Shown: positions 1 to 7,952 of the stretch, one piece after another
Layout: each line of letters starts with the position of its first letter
How positions within the stretch are numbered: the stretch's first letter is position 1
Assembly: GCA_037388885.1 (NCBI GenBank)
Contig: JARRJS010000001.1
Location: 1 to 64,000 of the forward strand
Reading direction: 5' to 3'
DNA: 64,000 nucleotides
Source: JARRJS01 sp037388885
GTDB lineage: Bacteria; Gemmatimonadota; Gemmatimonadetes; Longimicrobiales; RSA9
The notes under the pieces: generated by a model
The model's database searches: none
Seen by the model: only the letters and a program-made list of their open reading frames with translations
What the model was told of the DNA's origin: nothing
Position numbers and translations under genes: made by a program

Positions 1-639
1 GTCCGCCATGTCCCGGGCCATGGCATCCAGCCGGTCGGTCACACGCCGCTCGAACTGCTCGCGCGCCGCGCGCTCCGAGTCGAGGCGCTCATGGACCCCG
101 AGGAATCTGTCCTCGAACTTCGCGTCCATGGCGTCCACGCGCTGCTCGAGGCTGTCCATGCGACTCTCGAGGCTGTCCATGCGACCCTCGAGCCTGTCCA
201 TGCGACCCTCGAGCCTGTCCATGCGACTCTCGAGCCTGTCCATGCGACCCTCGAGCCTGTCCATGCGCGCGTCCAGGCGGGTCACATCCTCACGGAGCCC
301 GTCGACGCGCGCGTCGAGGCGAACAACGACCTGGCGCAGGTCCCCGATCTCCCGGCCCATGGCCTCTAGCCGGTCCTTCACGCGCCGCTCGAACTGCTCC
401 CGCGCCGCACGCTCCGAGTCTAGGCGCTCATAGACCCCGAGGAACTTCTCCTCGAACTTCAGGTCCATGGCGTCCACACGCCGCTCGAGCACAGCCATGC
501 GGCTCTCGAGTCCATCCATGCGGCTCTCGAGTCGGTCCATGCGCGTCTCCAGCCGGTCGAAGCGCTCGTTCTGCGCCTCGAACGACCACGCGATCAGCTC
601 CGCGAGTTGGTCGAACCGGGCTTCCAACTCCGCGTCCAT
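1..639 (-). CDS. Heptad-repeat coiled-coil protein (3' end outside window)
   Basis: This frame is open on the minus strand from the ATG at 639 to the window edge, giving 213 codons with no stop. The protein begins MDAELEARFDQLAEL and soon becomes long runs of the heptad MDRLEGR / MDSLESR, a textbook left-handed coiled coil with Leu and Met at core positions. There is no signal peptide or membrane segment in the visible part. A block ending in ERLDSERAAREQFERRV occurs twice, exactly 113 codons apart, so the gene contains an internal tandem duplication. The reverse strand here also reads as open frames, but those are only a side effect of the 21-base repeat. Function is unknown; it could be a structural, chemotaxis-like or phage-tail-like coiled coil. 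The start is plausible but has no strong ribosome binding site. Confidence 0.7.
   Translation of the reverse strand, partial: MDAELEARFDQLAELIAWSFEAQNERFDRLETRMDRLESRMDGLESRMAVLERRVDAMDLKFEEKFLGVYERLDSERAAREQFERRVKDRLEAMGREIGDLRQVVVRLDARVDGLREDVTRLDARMDRLEGRMDRLESRMDRLEGRMDRLEGRMDSLESRMDSLEQRVDAMDAKFEDRFLGVHERLDSERAAREQFERRVTDRLDAMARDMAD
145..265 (-). repeat. 21-bp tandem repeat coding heptads
   Basis: About six imperfect 21-base units (core CTCGAGCCTGTCCATGCGAC on the plus strand) lie head to tail. Each encodes one coiled-coil heptad of the gene on the minus strand. A shorter second tract lies near 490-560. Unit length equals seven codons, so gain or loss of units keeps the frame. Confidence 0.85.
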
Positions 640-698
640 GTCTCAGCATAGCCTCGCCCCCCGGGACCCGTCCATAGCGGATCGGGACAGGCGCATTC

Positions 699-3443
699 CT
701 ACTTGCACTCCAGCCAGTTTTCCCCCACCCCCACCGCCCCCTCCAACGGCACGTCCATCTCCAGCGCATGCTCCATGCGCGCCTTCACAAGTGCGCGAGC
801 CGCATCCACTTCGTCGTGCGGGACCTCGAACACCAGCTCGTCGTGCACCTGGAGCAGCATGCGGGTGCCGGCGCCTTGCTTCGCGAGATCGTCGTGGATG
901 GCGATCATGGCCAGTTTGATGACGTCGGCCGCACTGCCCTGGACGGGCGCGTTGGTGGCCGCGCGCTCACCGAACTGGCGGATGTTGTAGTTCTTGCTCT
1001 TCACTTCGGGGATGTAGCGCCTGCGGCCGCTGATGGTCTCGACGTAGCCCTGGTCGTAGGCGCGGCGGATCTGCTCATCCAGATACGCGCGCACGCCGGG
1101 GAACCGCTCGAAGTACTGGTCGATGTACTGCTTGGCTTCCTGGTAAGATGTGCCCAGCTGCCGGGCCAGGGCGTGGGGTCCGATGCCGTAGACGGTGGCG
1201 AAATTGATGGTCTTGGCCCGCTCACGCATCACGGACGACACGTCGTCCAGCGGCACGTCGAACACGCGCGCCGCGGTCTGCCGATGCACGTCGATGCCCT
1301 TCTTGAAAGGCTCTGCGAACGCCGCGTCGCCCGACAGGTGCGCCAGGATGCGCAGCTCGATCTGCGCGTAGTCGGCGGCCAGGAACACGTAGCCGTCGGC
1401 CGGCACGAAGCCCCTTCGGATCTCGGCTCCGAGCTGGGTCCGGATGGGTATGTTCTGCAGGTTAGGGTCGCTGGACGACAGCCGGCCGGTGGCCGCCACC
1501 GCCTGGTTGAAGCTGGTGTGGATGCGGCCGTCTGGATCCGCCAGCACCGGCAGCGCATCCACATACGTGCCCTTCAGCTTGTCCAGCTGGCGATACTCCA
1601 GGATCAGCGTCGGGATACGATGCCCCTGGGCCGCCAGTTCCTCCAGCACGGACGCGTCGGTGGACGGGCCCGTCTTGGTCTTCTTCAGCACCGGCAACTC
1701 CAGCTTCTCGAACAGGATCTCCCGGAGCTGGGGCGTGGAATTGATGTTGAACTCGGCGCCGGCTTCCTTGTAGATATCCCCCTCGATGAGCTTCAGCTCC
1801 TTTTCCAGCTTGCCCGCAAGCTCCGCGAAGAAGTCGGTGTCGATGCGGATTCCCACGGTTTCCATAGCGGCGAGCACATCGATCAGCGGCATCTCCATCT
1901 CGCGGTACAGCCGGTCCAGCTCGTAGCGCTCCAGGTCTTCCCGCAGCCGAGCCTCCAGCCGGAGCGCGACGTCGGCGTTCTCGCACGCGTACCGGGTCAC
2001 GTTCGCCACATCGCACTCTTCCACTGGCGTCTGCGACCGCCCGGTGCCCGTCAGGTCGGCGAGGGTCATGGTGCGATGGCCCAGCAGCTCCAGCACGACC
2101 GCGTCCAGCTCGTGGCTGCGCCGGCCCGGGTCCATGACATAGGACGCCAGCATGGTGTCGAATTCCAGCCCGGCAAGGGCAGTGTCCGCGCGACGCAGCA
2201 GCAGCAGCGCCCGCTTCAGGTCGTGCCCGGTCTTGGGCAGCGATGCGTCCTGCAGCATCTCCACCAGCGGCCGCATGGCATCGCTGGCCAGCGCCGGCAG
2301 GTTCAAGCGGCTGTCGCCGCCCAGGTCCAACTCGCCTTCGGCGCGATGGCGCAGCGGCAGGTAAAACGCCGTGCCCGGCTCCGCCGCCAGCGCCAATCCC
2401 ACGACGTCGGCCCGCATGGCGTCCGAGCCGTTCGCCAGCACGCTCAGGGCGACGCGCCCGGTGCGCCGCACACGTTCTACGACGTCGCCCACACCCGCCA
2501 CCTGCACGGTCTCGTACGACTGTTCCAGCTTCGCCGTTTCCGGCTCCGGCACCGCGATCTGCCGCACCATGGAGTGGAACTCGAGATCCACGAACAAGTC
2601 CCGCAACCGGTCCCGATCCGGCTCCGCCACCTTCAGATGGTCCAGGTCCAGCTCGATGGACAGGTCGTCCCGGATGGTCACCAGCTCCTTCGACAGGCGC
2701 ACCTCGTCGCCGTGCTCTTCCAGCGCCGTGCGCGCTCGCTTGCCCCTCACCTCGCCGGCGTTCGCCAGCGCCGTCTCCACGTCGCCGTACTGCTCCAGCA
2801 GCTTGAGCGCCGTCTTGGGCCCGATCCCCGGCGCTCCCGGGATGTTGTCCGACGAGTCGCCGATCAGCGCCAGGTAGTCCGTCACGCGCTCCGGCGGCAC
2901 CCCCAACCGGTCCGACGCATTGCGCTCGTCCACCCACTCCTCTTCCACCCCCGCGCTCCCGCCCCGCCCCGGGTTCAGCAGCGCGATGCCGTCCCCGATG
3001 AGCTGGTAGAAGTCCTTGTCGCCCGACACGATGACCGCTTCCAGCCCCTGCGCCGCTGCCTTCCGCGCCAGCGTGCCGATGACGTCATCCGCCTCCTCGC
3101 CCTCCAGCTCCAGGATCGGGATGCGGAACGCCTCCACCAGTTGGCGGATGCGCGGCAGCGACGAGCGCAGCTCGTCCGGCATCTTCTCCCGCGTTGCCTT
3201 GTATTCCGGGTAGCGCTGCGTGCGGGCCTCCGCACCGGCGTCCATCACCACGCCCAGGTAGTCCGGCGCGTGCTCCTCCAGGATCTTCATGATGAAGCGC
3301 GCCATGCCGAACGCCGCCGACGTGTTCTCGCCCTTCGACGTCGTCAGCGGCCGACTGATCATGGCGAAGAACGCCCGGTAGATCAGCGCGTAGCCGTCGA
3401 TCAGGAAGAGCCGCGGCCGCGTTTTCTCAGGGACTTCGACCAT
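699..3443 (-). CDS. polA: DNA polymerase I
   Basis: This is a 914-residue family A DNA polymerase, acting in Okazaki-fragment maturation and excision-repair synthesis. The 5'-nuclease domain fills roughly residues 1-300 (LFLIDGYALIYRAFF at the start, GDSSDNIPGAPGIGPKTA in the helix-hairpin-helix). The polymerase domain fills about 520-914, with motif A DYAQIELR (Asp691), motif B RERAKTINFATVYGIG and motif C LQVHDELVFEV (Asp868). The middle 3'-5' exonuclease domain is degenerate: the Exo I region reads VALSVLANG with no Asp-x-Glu, and the Exo II region reads HDLKRAL where the family has LKYD. Proofreading is therefore probably lost, as in Taq-like enzymes. The ATG at 3443 is chosen because AAGGA lies 6 bases upstream; an in-frame GTG further upstream would add 23 residues of non-conserved sequence. 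Confidence 0.97.
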   Translation of the reverse strand: MVEVPEKTRPRLFLIDGYALIYRAFFAMISRPLTTSKGENTSAAFGMARFIMKILEEHAPDYLGVVMDAGAEARTQRYPEYKATREKMPDELRSSLPRIRQLVEAFRIPILELEGEEADDVIGTLARKAAAQGLEAVIVSGDKDFYQLIGDGIALLNPGRGGSAGVEEEWVDERNASDRLGVPPERVTDYLALIGDSSDNIPGAPGIGPKTALKLLEQYGDVETALANAGEVRGKRARTALEEHGDEVRLSKELVTIRDDLSIELDLDHLKVAEPDRDRLRDLFVDLEFHSMVRQIAVPEPETAKLEQSYETVQVAGVGDVVERVRRTGRVALSVLANGSDAMRADVVGLALAAEPGTAFYLPLRHRAEGELDLGGDSRLNLPALASDAMRPLVEMLQDASLPKTGHDLKRALLLLRRADTALAGLEFDTMLASYVMDPGRRSHELDAVVLELLGHRTMTLADLTGTGRSQTPVEECDVANVTRYACENADVALRLEARLREDLERYELDRLYREMEMPLIDVLAAMETVGIRIDTDFFAELAGKLEKELKLIEGDIYKEAGAEFNINSTPQLREILFEKLELPVLKKTKTGPSTDASVLEELAAQGHRIPTLILEYRQLDKLKGTYVDALPVLADPDGRIHTSFNQAVAATGRLSSSDPNLQNIPIRTQLGAEIRRGFVPADGYVFLAADYAQIELRILAHLSGDAAFAEPFKKGIDVHRQTAARVFDVPLDDVSSVMRERAKTINFATVYGIGPHALARQLGTSYQEAKQYIDQYFERFPGVRAYLDEQIRRAYDQGYVETISGRRRYIPEVKSKNYNIRQFGERAATNAPVQGSAADVIKLAMIAIHDDLAKQGAGTRMLLQVHDELVFEVPHDEVDAARALVKARMEHALEMDVPLEGAVGVGENWLECK

Positions 3444-3657
3444 GCATGTTCCTTGGGTTGCGGTGCAGGGGATTGGCCACGTGCCACATGCGATGATACG
3501 ACCCGGGGACACTCAGGGAAACGTCGCGGTCCCGGGAGCACCGCCCGTTAATGTCCTGCGATGGCTGGAGGGCCTACCGGTGCGCCAGATGGACCCCTGC
3601 ACCGGGTGCCGGTGCACGTGCGAGTCCCGTGCCCGGCTTCCTCAGCAGAAAAGCAAA
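3444..3657 (-). promoter_or_regulatory. Spacer upstream of polA
   Basis: No gene is seen here. A TATCAT hexamer (minus strand, 3493-3498) about 50 bases before the polA start could be a -10 box, but the -35 region is weak (TTTCCC at a 17-base spacing). The cspA terminator lies at the right end of this spacer. Confidence 0.3.
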
Positions 3658-3690
3658 CCGCCTCGCCGGGGGGAGTGCCCGGCGAGGCGG
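3658..3690 (-). terminator. Intrinsic terminator after cold-shock gene
   Basis: A perfect 13-base-pair GC-rich stem (3658-3670 with 3678-3690, 7-base loop) is followed on the minus strand by a T-rich run (GGTTTGCTTTTCTG). It sits 26 bases after the stop codon of the cold-shock gene. Confidence 0.9.
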
Positions 3691-3715
3691 ATGGCAATCT
3701 TGACGACCAGAGGTG

Positions 3716-3916
3716 CTACACCCGCTGGACGCTTGCCGCCTGAAGGCCTTTCTCGGTCTGGCGAACTTCAAACTCCACCTCCTCACCCTCCGCTAGAGTT
3801 TTGAAGCCCTCCATGGTGATCGCCGAGAAGTGGACGAATACATCCTCGCCATCAGGTTGCTCAATGAAGCCGTATCCCTTGGCATCATTGAACCACTTGA
3901 CCTTGCCCCTGGCCAT
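3716..3916 (-). CDS. Cold-shock protein, CspA family
   Basis: A 66-residue single cold-shock domain. It has the RNP1-type motif KGYGFIEQ and the RNP2-type motif DVFVHFSAI, which form the nucleic-acid-binding face of the OB-fold barrel; it begins with GKVKWFNDAKGYGFI. Proteins of this family act as RNA chaperones. The ATG at 3916 is preceded by GGAGGA at the right distance. The gene is monocistronic, with its own promoter (3972-4001) and a strong terminator (3658-3690). The 5' leader of roughly 50 nt is shorter than that of E. coli cspA. Function is very secure; which paralogue it is cannot be told. Confidence 0.97.
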   Translation of the reverse strand: MARGKVKWFNDAKGYGFIEQPDGEDVFVHFSAITMEGFKTLAEGEEVEFEVRQTEKGLQAASVQRV

Positions 3917-3971
3917 CAGAGCTGTCCTCCAGAAAACGGTGCCTTCGGAAATACTGCTATCAGCGCTTGCG

Positions 3972-4001
3972 AAGATAGGCGTCATTCGAAACGGGAGTCA
4001 A
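3972..4001 (-). promoter_or_regulatory. Sigma-70-type promoter of the cold-shock gene
   Basis: On the minus strand TTGACT (3996-4001) and TATCTT (3972-3977) are separated by 18 bases. They are placed to start a leader of about 50 nt before the ATG at 3916. This is the best promoter match in the window. Confidence 0.75.
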
Positions 4002-4021
4002 GCAAAAACTTGTTTTCGGGC

Positions 4022-4660
4022 TCACGTGATGAGCGCGACAGCGGCCCAGGTGGCCAGTGCTCCGACGATGGGCAGCATCAGATTATCATCAATCACGGTC
4101 GGCAGCGACTCGAACAGCGTGGTGGCCAGAGCGGCCACCAGCGCAGGGAAAAAGGCTACCTCCGGCGCGATCCAGCCGGCCGCCACGGCGGCCAGGAAGA
4201 AGGCGACCGAGCCCTGGACGCTCTTGCCCCACGGGAAGCGCAGCCCGCCCCAGCGTCGTCCGACAAGCGCCCCGGCGGCATCGCCGACGCCGGCGTAGAG
4301 CATGCCGACGCCGGCGAACTGCGGTGGGAAAGCAAGGGCAGCGAAAAGGAACCCGAGGGCGAGCATCGTGGCGCCGGTAAGGCCGTGGGTTTCGTGCCTC
4401 CGGAGCAGCGGCCCCAGGCTGTGCAGAAACCTTCGAGCGACGGTCGTGCTGAGGCGGCGGGCGATCTCGACGGCCAGGGCGAGGAACACGGCGCAGGCCA
4501 GCATGGTCCGGCCCGTGAGGGGCGGCGCGATCCATACGATGCCCACGGCGATGACCGAAGCGCCCACATGGATGAGCTTGCGCGCCAGCTCGCCGCGTCC
4601 GGTCGGCCCTTCGACGGCGGGCCGCGCGTCGGGATCGGTGCGGCCGTCCTCCGTCGTCAT
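4022..4660 (-). CDS. Phytol/dolichol kinase-like (CTP-dependent) membrane protein
   Basis: A 212-residue integral membrane protein with about six to seven hydrophobic segments. Motifs fit the SEC59/VTE5/Dgk1 superfamily, which phosphorylates polyprenols, phytol or diacylglycerol, often with CTP: RKLIHVGAS near residue 27, GDAAGALVGRRWG near 125, KSVQGSVAFF near 145 and ESLPTVIDDNLMLP near 185. The substrate cannot be read from the sequence. Its ATG overlaps the stop of the transglycosylase gene upstream (ATGA at 4657-4660), so the two are translationally coupled and may share a role in envelope lipid or murein turnover. The family assignment is firm; phytol, dolichol or diacylglycerol specificity is open. 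Confidence 0.8.
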   Translation of the reverse strand: MTTEDGRTDPDARPAVEGPTGRGELARKLIHVGASVIAVGIVWIAPPLTGRTMLACAVFLALAVEIARRLSTTVARRFLHSLGPLLRRHETHGLTGATMLALGFLFAALAFPPQFAGVGMLYAGVGDAAGALVGRRWGGLRFPWGKSVQGSVAFFLAAVAAGWIAPEVAFFPALVAALATTLFESLPTVIDDNLMLPIVGALATWAAVALIT

Positions 4661-7003
4661 TCTCCACCCACGGCCGGAACGGCAGTGCCGTAGAGCATGG
4701 CGTAGATACGCGTGTTCTCCTGGACGTAGCGGACGTAGTCCCGCGTCTCCCGGAACGGAATCCGCTCCGTAAACAGCTCCATGTCGCGGTACTCTGGCAG
4801 TCGACGCCAGTTGCTGAGCCTGGATGGCCCGGCGTTGTAGGCGGCGAGCACGGCCGGCACCTTGTCATTGTAGCGGTGCAGCAGGTCGGCGAGGAAGGCC
4901 ATGCCCAGGTGCAGGTTGATCTCCGGCAGATCGAGCATGTCCGTGTGGAAATGGCGAATCCTGGCGTTCCGCGCCAACAGCCGGCCGGTGTGCGGCATGA
5001 TCTGCATCAGGCCCATGGCCCCTGCCGGACTCATGGCGTCTGCGGCGAATCCCGACTCACGCCGGATCAATCCGGCGACCAGGAAGGGGTCCAGGTTCCG
5101 GTCGCGGGCTTCCGCCACCACGAGATCACGATACGGGAACGGGTATACGATCCGCAGCAGCCGCTGGTTCCAGGCGCCGGCGCGGTCCTTGAGCTTCCAG
5201 CCGATATTGATGCCGGCAGCGGTGTAGCCGCGCGCGTTGAGCGCTTCCGCCAGGTCGTACAGGCCTGCATCGACCGTATCCAGCTGCCGGGAGGCCTGCT
5301 GGATCTCCCAGTCGACCGCGTCTGCTTCGCCGGCATCGGCCAGCAGGTCGACGCGCTCCAGCGGCCGCGCCAGTGCAGCCTCCAGGGCGGTGTCGGGCTC
5401 CGGGCCCGCGCTCAGCTCAGTGGGATATGCGTCGCCCAGCCGCGCAGCAGCAGCCAGCCCGTAGTAGCCGACGGGATCGTGACGCGCCGCTTCCCGGAAC
5501 CGCTGCCTTGCGTGTGCCGTGTCACCCAGCATCTCGTACGCCCGGCCCGCCCAGTACGTGGCCTGATCGATCCTGCGGCCGTTAGGGAATTGCCGCCGGT
5601 ACCCTTCGTAGACTGCCAGCGCGGCTTTCGTGTCATCCTGCAACATGGCCAGTCCGGCCAGCCGCATGCGCGCGATCCCGGCCTCGTCAATGTCCGGAGC
5701 CAGCGCCACGGTGCGCCGGAAATATTTCCGCGCCCGTGCGAGATTGCCATCGTCCTGCGCCAGATCCGCCACCGTGAAGACCGCGCGGGCCGCCACAGCC
5801 TGCCCGGGGAACCGCTGGGCCGTTCGCAGGAAGGTCGCAATGCCTGTCTGCTTGTGGCCGCGTCGATACTGGGCACGAGCCGCGATGAACATGGCGTTGG
5901 CCGCCATGGATGGTCGGGACGACGACGCGGCGTCCACCACCTCCAGCAGCACACGCTCCGCGTTCGCCGCGGAACAGGGCGTTCCCCAGCTCGTACCGGA
6001 TCTGCAACCGCTCGGCGCGCGAACCCTCGCTGGAAGCCAGGTAGTCCCCGAACCCCTTCGCCGCCCGATCCATGTTGCCGTGACGGTAATAGATGCGACC
6101 CACGCGCAGCGCTTCGTCGGCGGAAAGGTCAAGGTCGGACAGGGCACGAGCCGCGTCCACCGCCGCCATCGAGCCGGGGGAGATGGACAGTGCGCGTGCC
6201 AGCATTTTGCGCCCGCCCGCGGTGTCACCTGCCGCGAGCGCCAGTCGGCCGGCGAACGTCCACGTCGCCGCTCGCTCGCTCGCCGCGTGCAACCGCCCAC
6301 CCGCCTCCTTTGCCCACCGGATGGCACCGGCCGTGTCGCCCGCCTCCGCCAGCGCCCGCGCCGCCGTCGTCCAACCTCTGCGAGTCGCCAGCGGCTCGCC
6401 CGCCGCCGCCAGATGTTTCCGGACCAGGGCCGTGTCCCCCTCGGTGGCCGCAGCGGCCGCGCAGAACATGTGGATCCAGTCGGCGATCTGAGGCAACAGT
6501 CGCAGGCTCTCGTGGAACGCGACCAGCGCCTGCTGCGCATCCCCGGCCGCGGCCAGCGCGCGCCCGCGCCGGATCTGCACCAGACCCAGCTCGCGATCAC
6601 TCGCCCGTGCAGCCGTGCGCACGTAGTCCGCCAGGTCCGCGCTGCCCGCTTCGCTTTCGCCCTGCTCCAGGCGACTGCGCCCCAGCAGGCGGCGACCGCG
6701 ACCGTCTGCAAGCGAATCCAGCCATGACCGATTCGCCAGCAGGTCCTCCACCGTCGCCCAGTCGTCCCAGCCGGCCGCCGCCTCGGCCGCCACCAGAATC
6801 TGGCCGGGCGTCGTGTCGCTGCGAGCGTCGAGGAAGCGGTCCAGGATGCGGCTGGCTCGCCAGTAGCGTCCACGCGCCAGCGCCTCCAGCGCAGACGTTG
6901 GCACGTCCGGCGTTGGTTCCGGTGGCGCACTCCGCGACAGCACGGTTGGCACCGCCGCCGTCGCCAGGAAGACCACGAGGATATGGGCGTAGCGAGTTGC
7001 CAT
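4657..7003 (-). pseudogene. Slt-type lytic murein transglycosylase, frameshifted
   Basis: The region reads as one roughly 780-residue Slt70-like enzyme split between two frames. From the ATG at 7003 (GGAAG upstream) come a signal-like N-terminus (MATRYAHILVVFLATAA) and TPR-like helical repeats, for about 347 residues. The reading then has to jump frame near 5957-5962 to continue as RVLLEVVDAASS. After more TPR-like repeats it reaches the catalytic SLT domain: Glu in RRESGF (codon 5056-5058), GAMGLMQIMP, and AAYNAGPSRL. One extra base, such as a G in CGGAG, explains the shift. Everything after it is well conserved, so this could be a recent mutation or a sequence error. The enzyme would cleave peptidoglycan with 1,6-anhydro product in the periplasm. 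Confidence 0.8.
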
Positions 7004-7099
7004 CAGCAGCGGCGACTTCCTCGGATGGTGGAAATACAGGACCTACCCTTTCAGGTTCGCCCGCGCACCGGCGACGCGCAAGCTCCACGCGTGAAAGAA

Positions 7100-7124
7100 G
7101 AAGGCCACCGTAACGGTGGCCTTC
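7100..7124 (-). terminator. Intrinsic terminator after ExbB-like gene
   Basis: A perfect 11-base-pair hairpin (7100-7110 with 7114-7124, loop of 3) is followed on the minus strand by TTCTTTC. It lies 37 bases beyond the ExbB-like stop and separates that gene from the transglycosylase. Confidence 0.8.
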
Positions 7125-7160
7125 CAGTGTACGACCCTGTGCTGCGGTCAGGACAGCGCG

Positions 7161-7868
7161 CTAGGCGCCGACCCCCATCTCACGGAGCACGTCGACCGTG
7201 TTCTGCGCCGATTCTTCCATGTCCAGAACGAGCCGGTCGACTCGCGTCACGAAGTAGTTGTGCATGATGTTGACGGGAATGGCGATCGTCAGGCCCGCAG
7301 CCGTCGTGATCAACGCCACCTTGATGCCGCCTGCCACCAGTGTGGCCTCCACCTCGCCCGCCAGCTGGATCGCCGAGAACGCCTGGATCATCCCGATCAC
7401 CGTTCCCAGGAATCCCATCAGCGGCGCAACGTTCGCGACCGTCGCCAACCAGACCAGGCCACTCTCGAGGCCGGCCATCTCGATCAGGCCGACGTTCTCG
7501 ATGGCCTTCATCACGCGCTCGGTGCCTTCCTCGTGCCGCTCCAGACCCGCCAGCAAAATCCTGCCGGCCGGCGTGTTGGAGTCCCGGGCCACAGAGATCG
7601 CACCCGAGATGTCACGAGCCGCCAGCTTCTCGTCCACCTGTGACAGCACCCGCTTCGTACGCGCGCCTTTGACCGTCAGGTCGATCAGCTTCCAGATGAT
7701 GATGATGACACCGATGAGCGCGGCGGCGCCGAGCGGCCACATCATCCAGCCACCGTCTTCCCATGTCTGGAGCATCCACTGTGACGCCGTCAGCTGGGGG
7801 CCCTGGGCTCCGGGCAACTGGAGCAGGGCCAGAGTCAGAGTTGTCAAACCGCTCAACGTAACCTCCAT
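7161..7868 (-). CDS. MotA/TolQ/ExbB family proton channel protein
   Basis: A 235-residue inner-membrane protein of the ExbB/TolQ family, which converts proton flow into motion to energise outer-membrane transport or envelope constriction. Three membrane segments are visible: about residues 44-62 (MWPLGAAALIGVIIIIW), 140-165 (VANVAPLMGFLGTVIGMIQ) and 182-210 (KVALITTAAGLTIAIPVN). The last two carry the family's conserved Gly, Pro and Thr pattern. The partner ExbD/TolR is not next to it; a terminator closes the transcript immediately. The start at 7868 is chosen because it gives a short signal-like N-terminus; the in-frame ATG at 7931 would add 21 unlike residues. Neither has a strong Shine-Dalgarno sequence. 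Confidence 0.88.
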   Translation of the reverse strand: MEVTLSGLTTLTLALLQLPGAQGPQLTASQWMLQTWEDGGWMMWPLGAAALIGVIIIIWKLIDLTVKGARTKRVLSQVDEKLAARDISGAISVARDSNTPAGRILLAGLERHEEGTERVMKAIENVGLIEMAGLESGLVWLATVANVAPLMGFLGTVIGMIQAFSAIQLAGEVEATLVAGGIKVALITTAAGLTIAIPVNIMHNYFVTRVDRLVLDMEESAQNTVDVLREMGVGA

Positions 7869-7952
7869 GAGGTTCAGATCGCCGTATCGGCACGCCACAA
7901 AATGGTACTGCAGGCAAAGTCCAGCGAACATACGGAACGTCGCGCGGCGGTG

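Noticed and set aside
145..265. Possible CRISPR-like array from evenly spaced 21-base repeats
   Set aside because: There are no unique spacers; units are contiguous and equal seven codons of a coiled-coil protein.
768..3551. 927-residue open frame on the plus strand opposite polA
   Set aside because: It is an antisense shadow: high GC codon bias of polA on the minus strand keeps the opposite frame open. It has an Arg/His-rich, motif-free sequence.
4657..6930. Minus-strand frame of 757 residues taken as one gene
   Set aside because: Its first part (before about 5960) is an Arg/Trp-rich out-of-frame translation; the true N-terminus lies in a different frame from 7003, so the gene is frameshifted.
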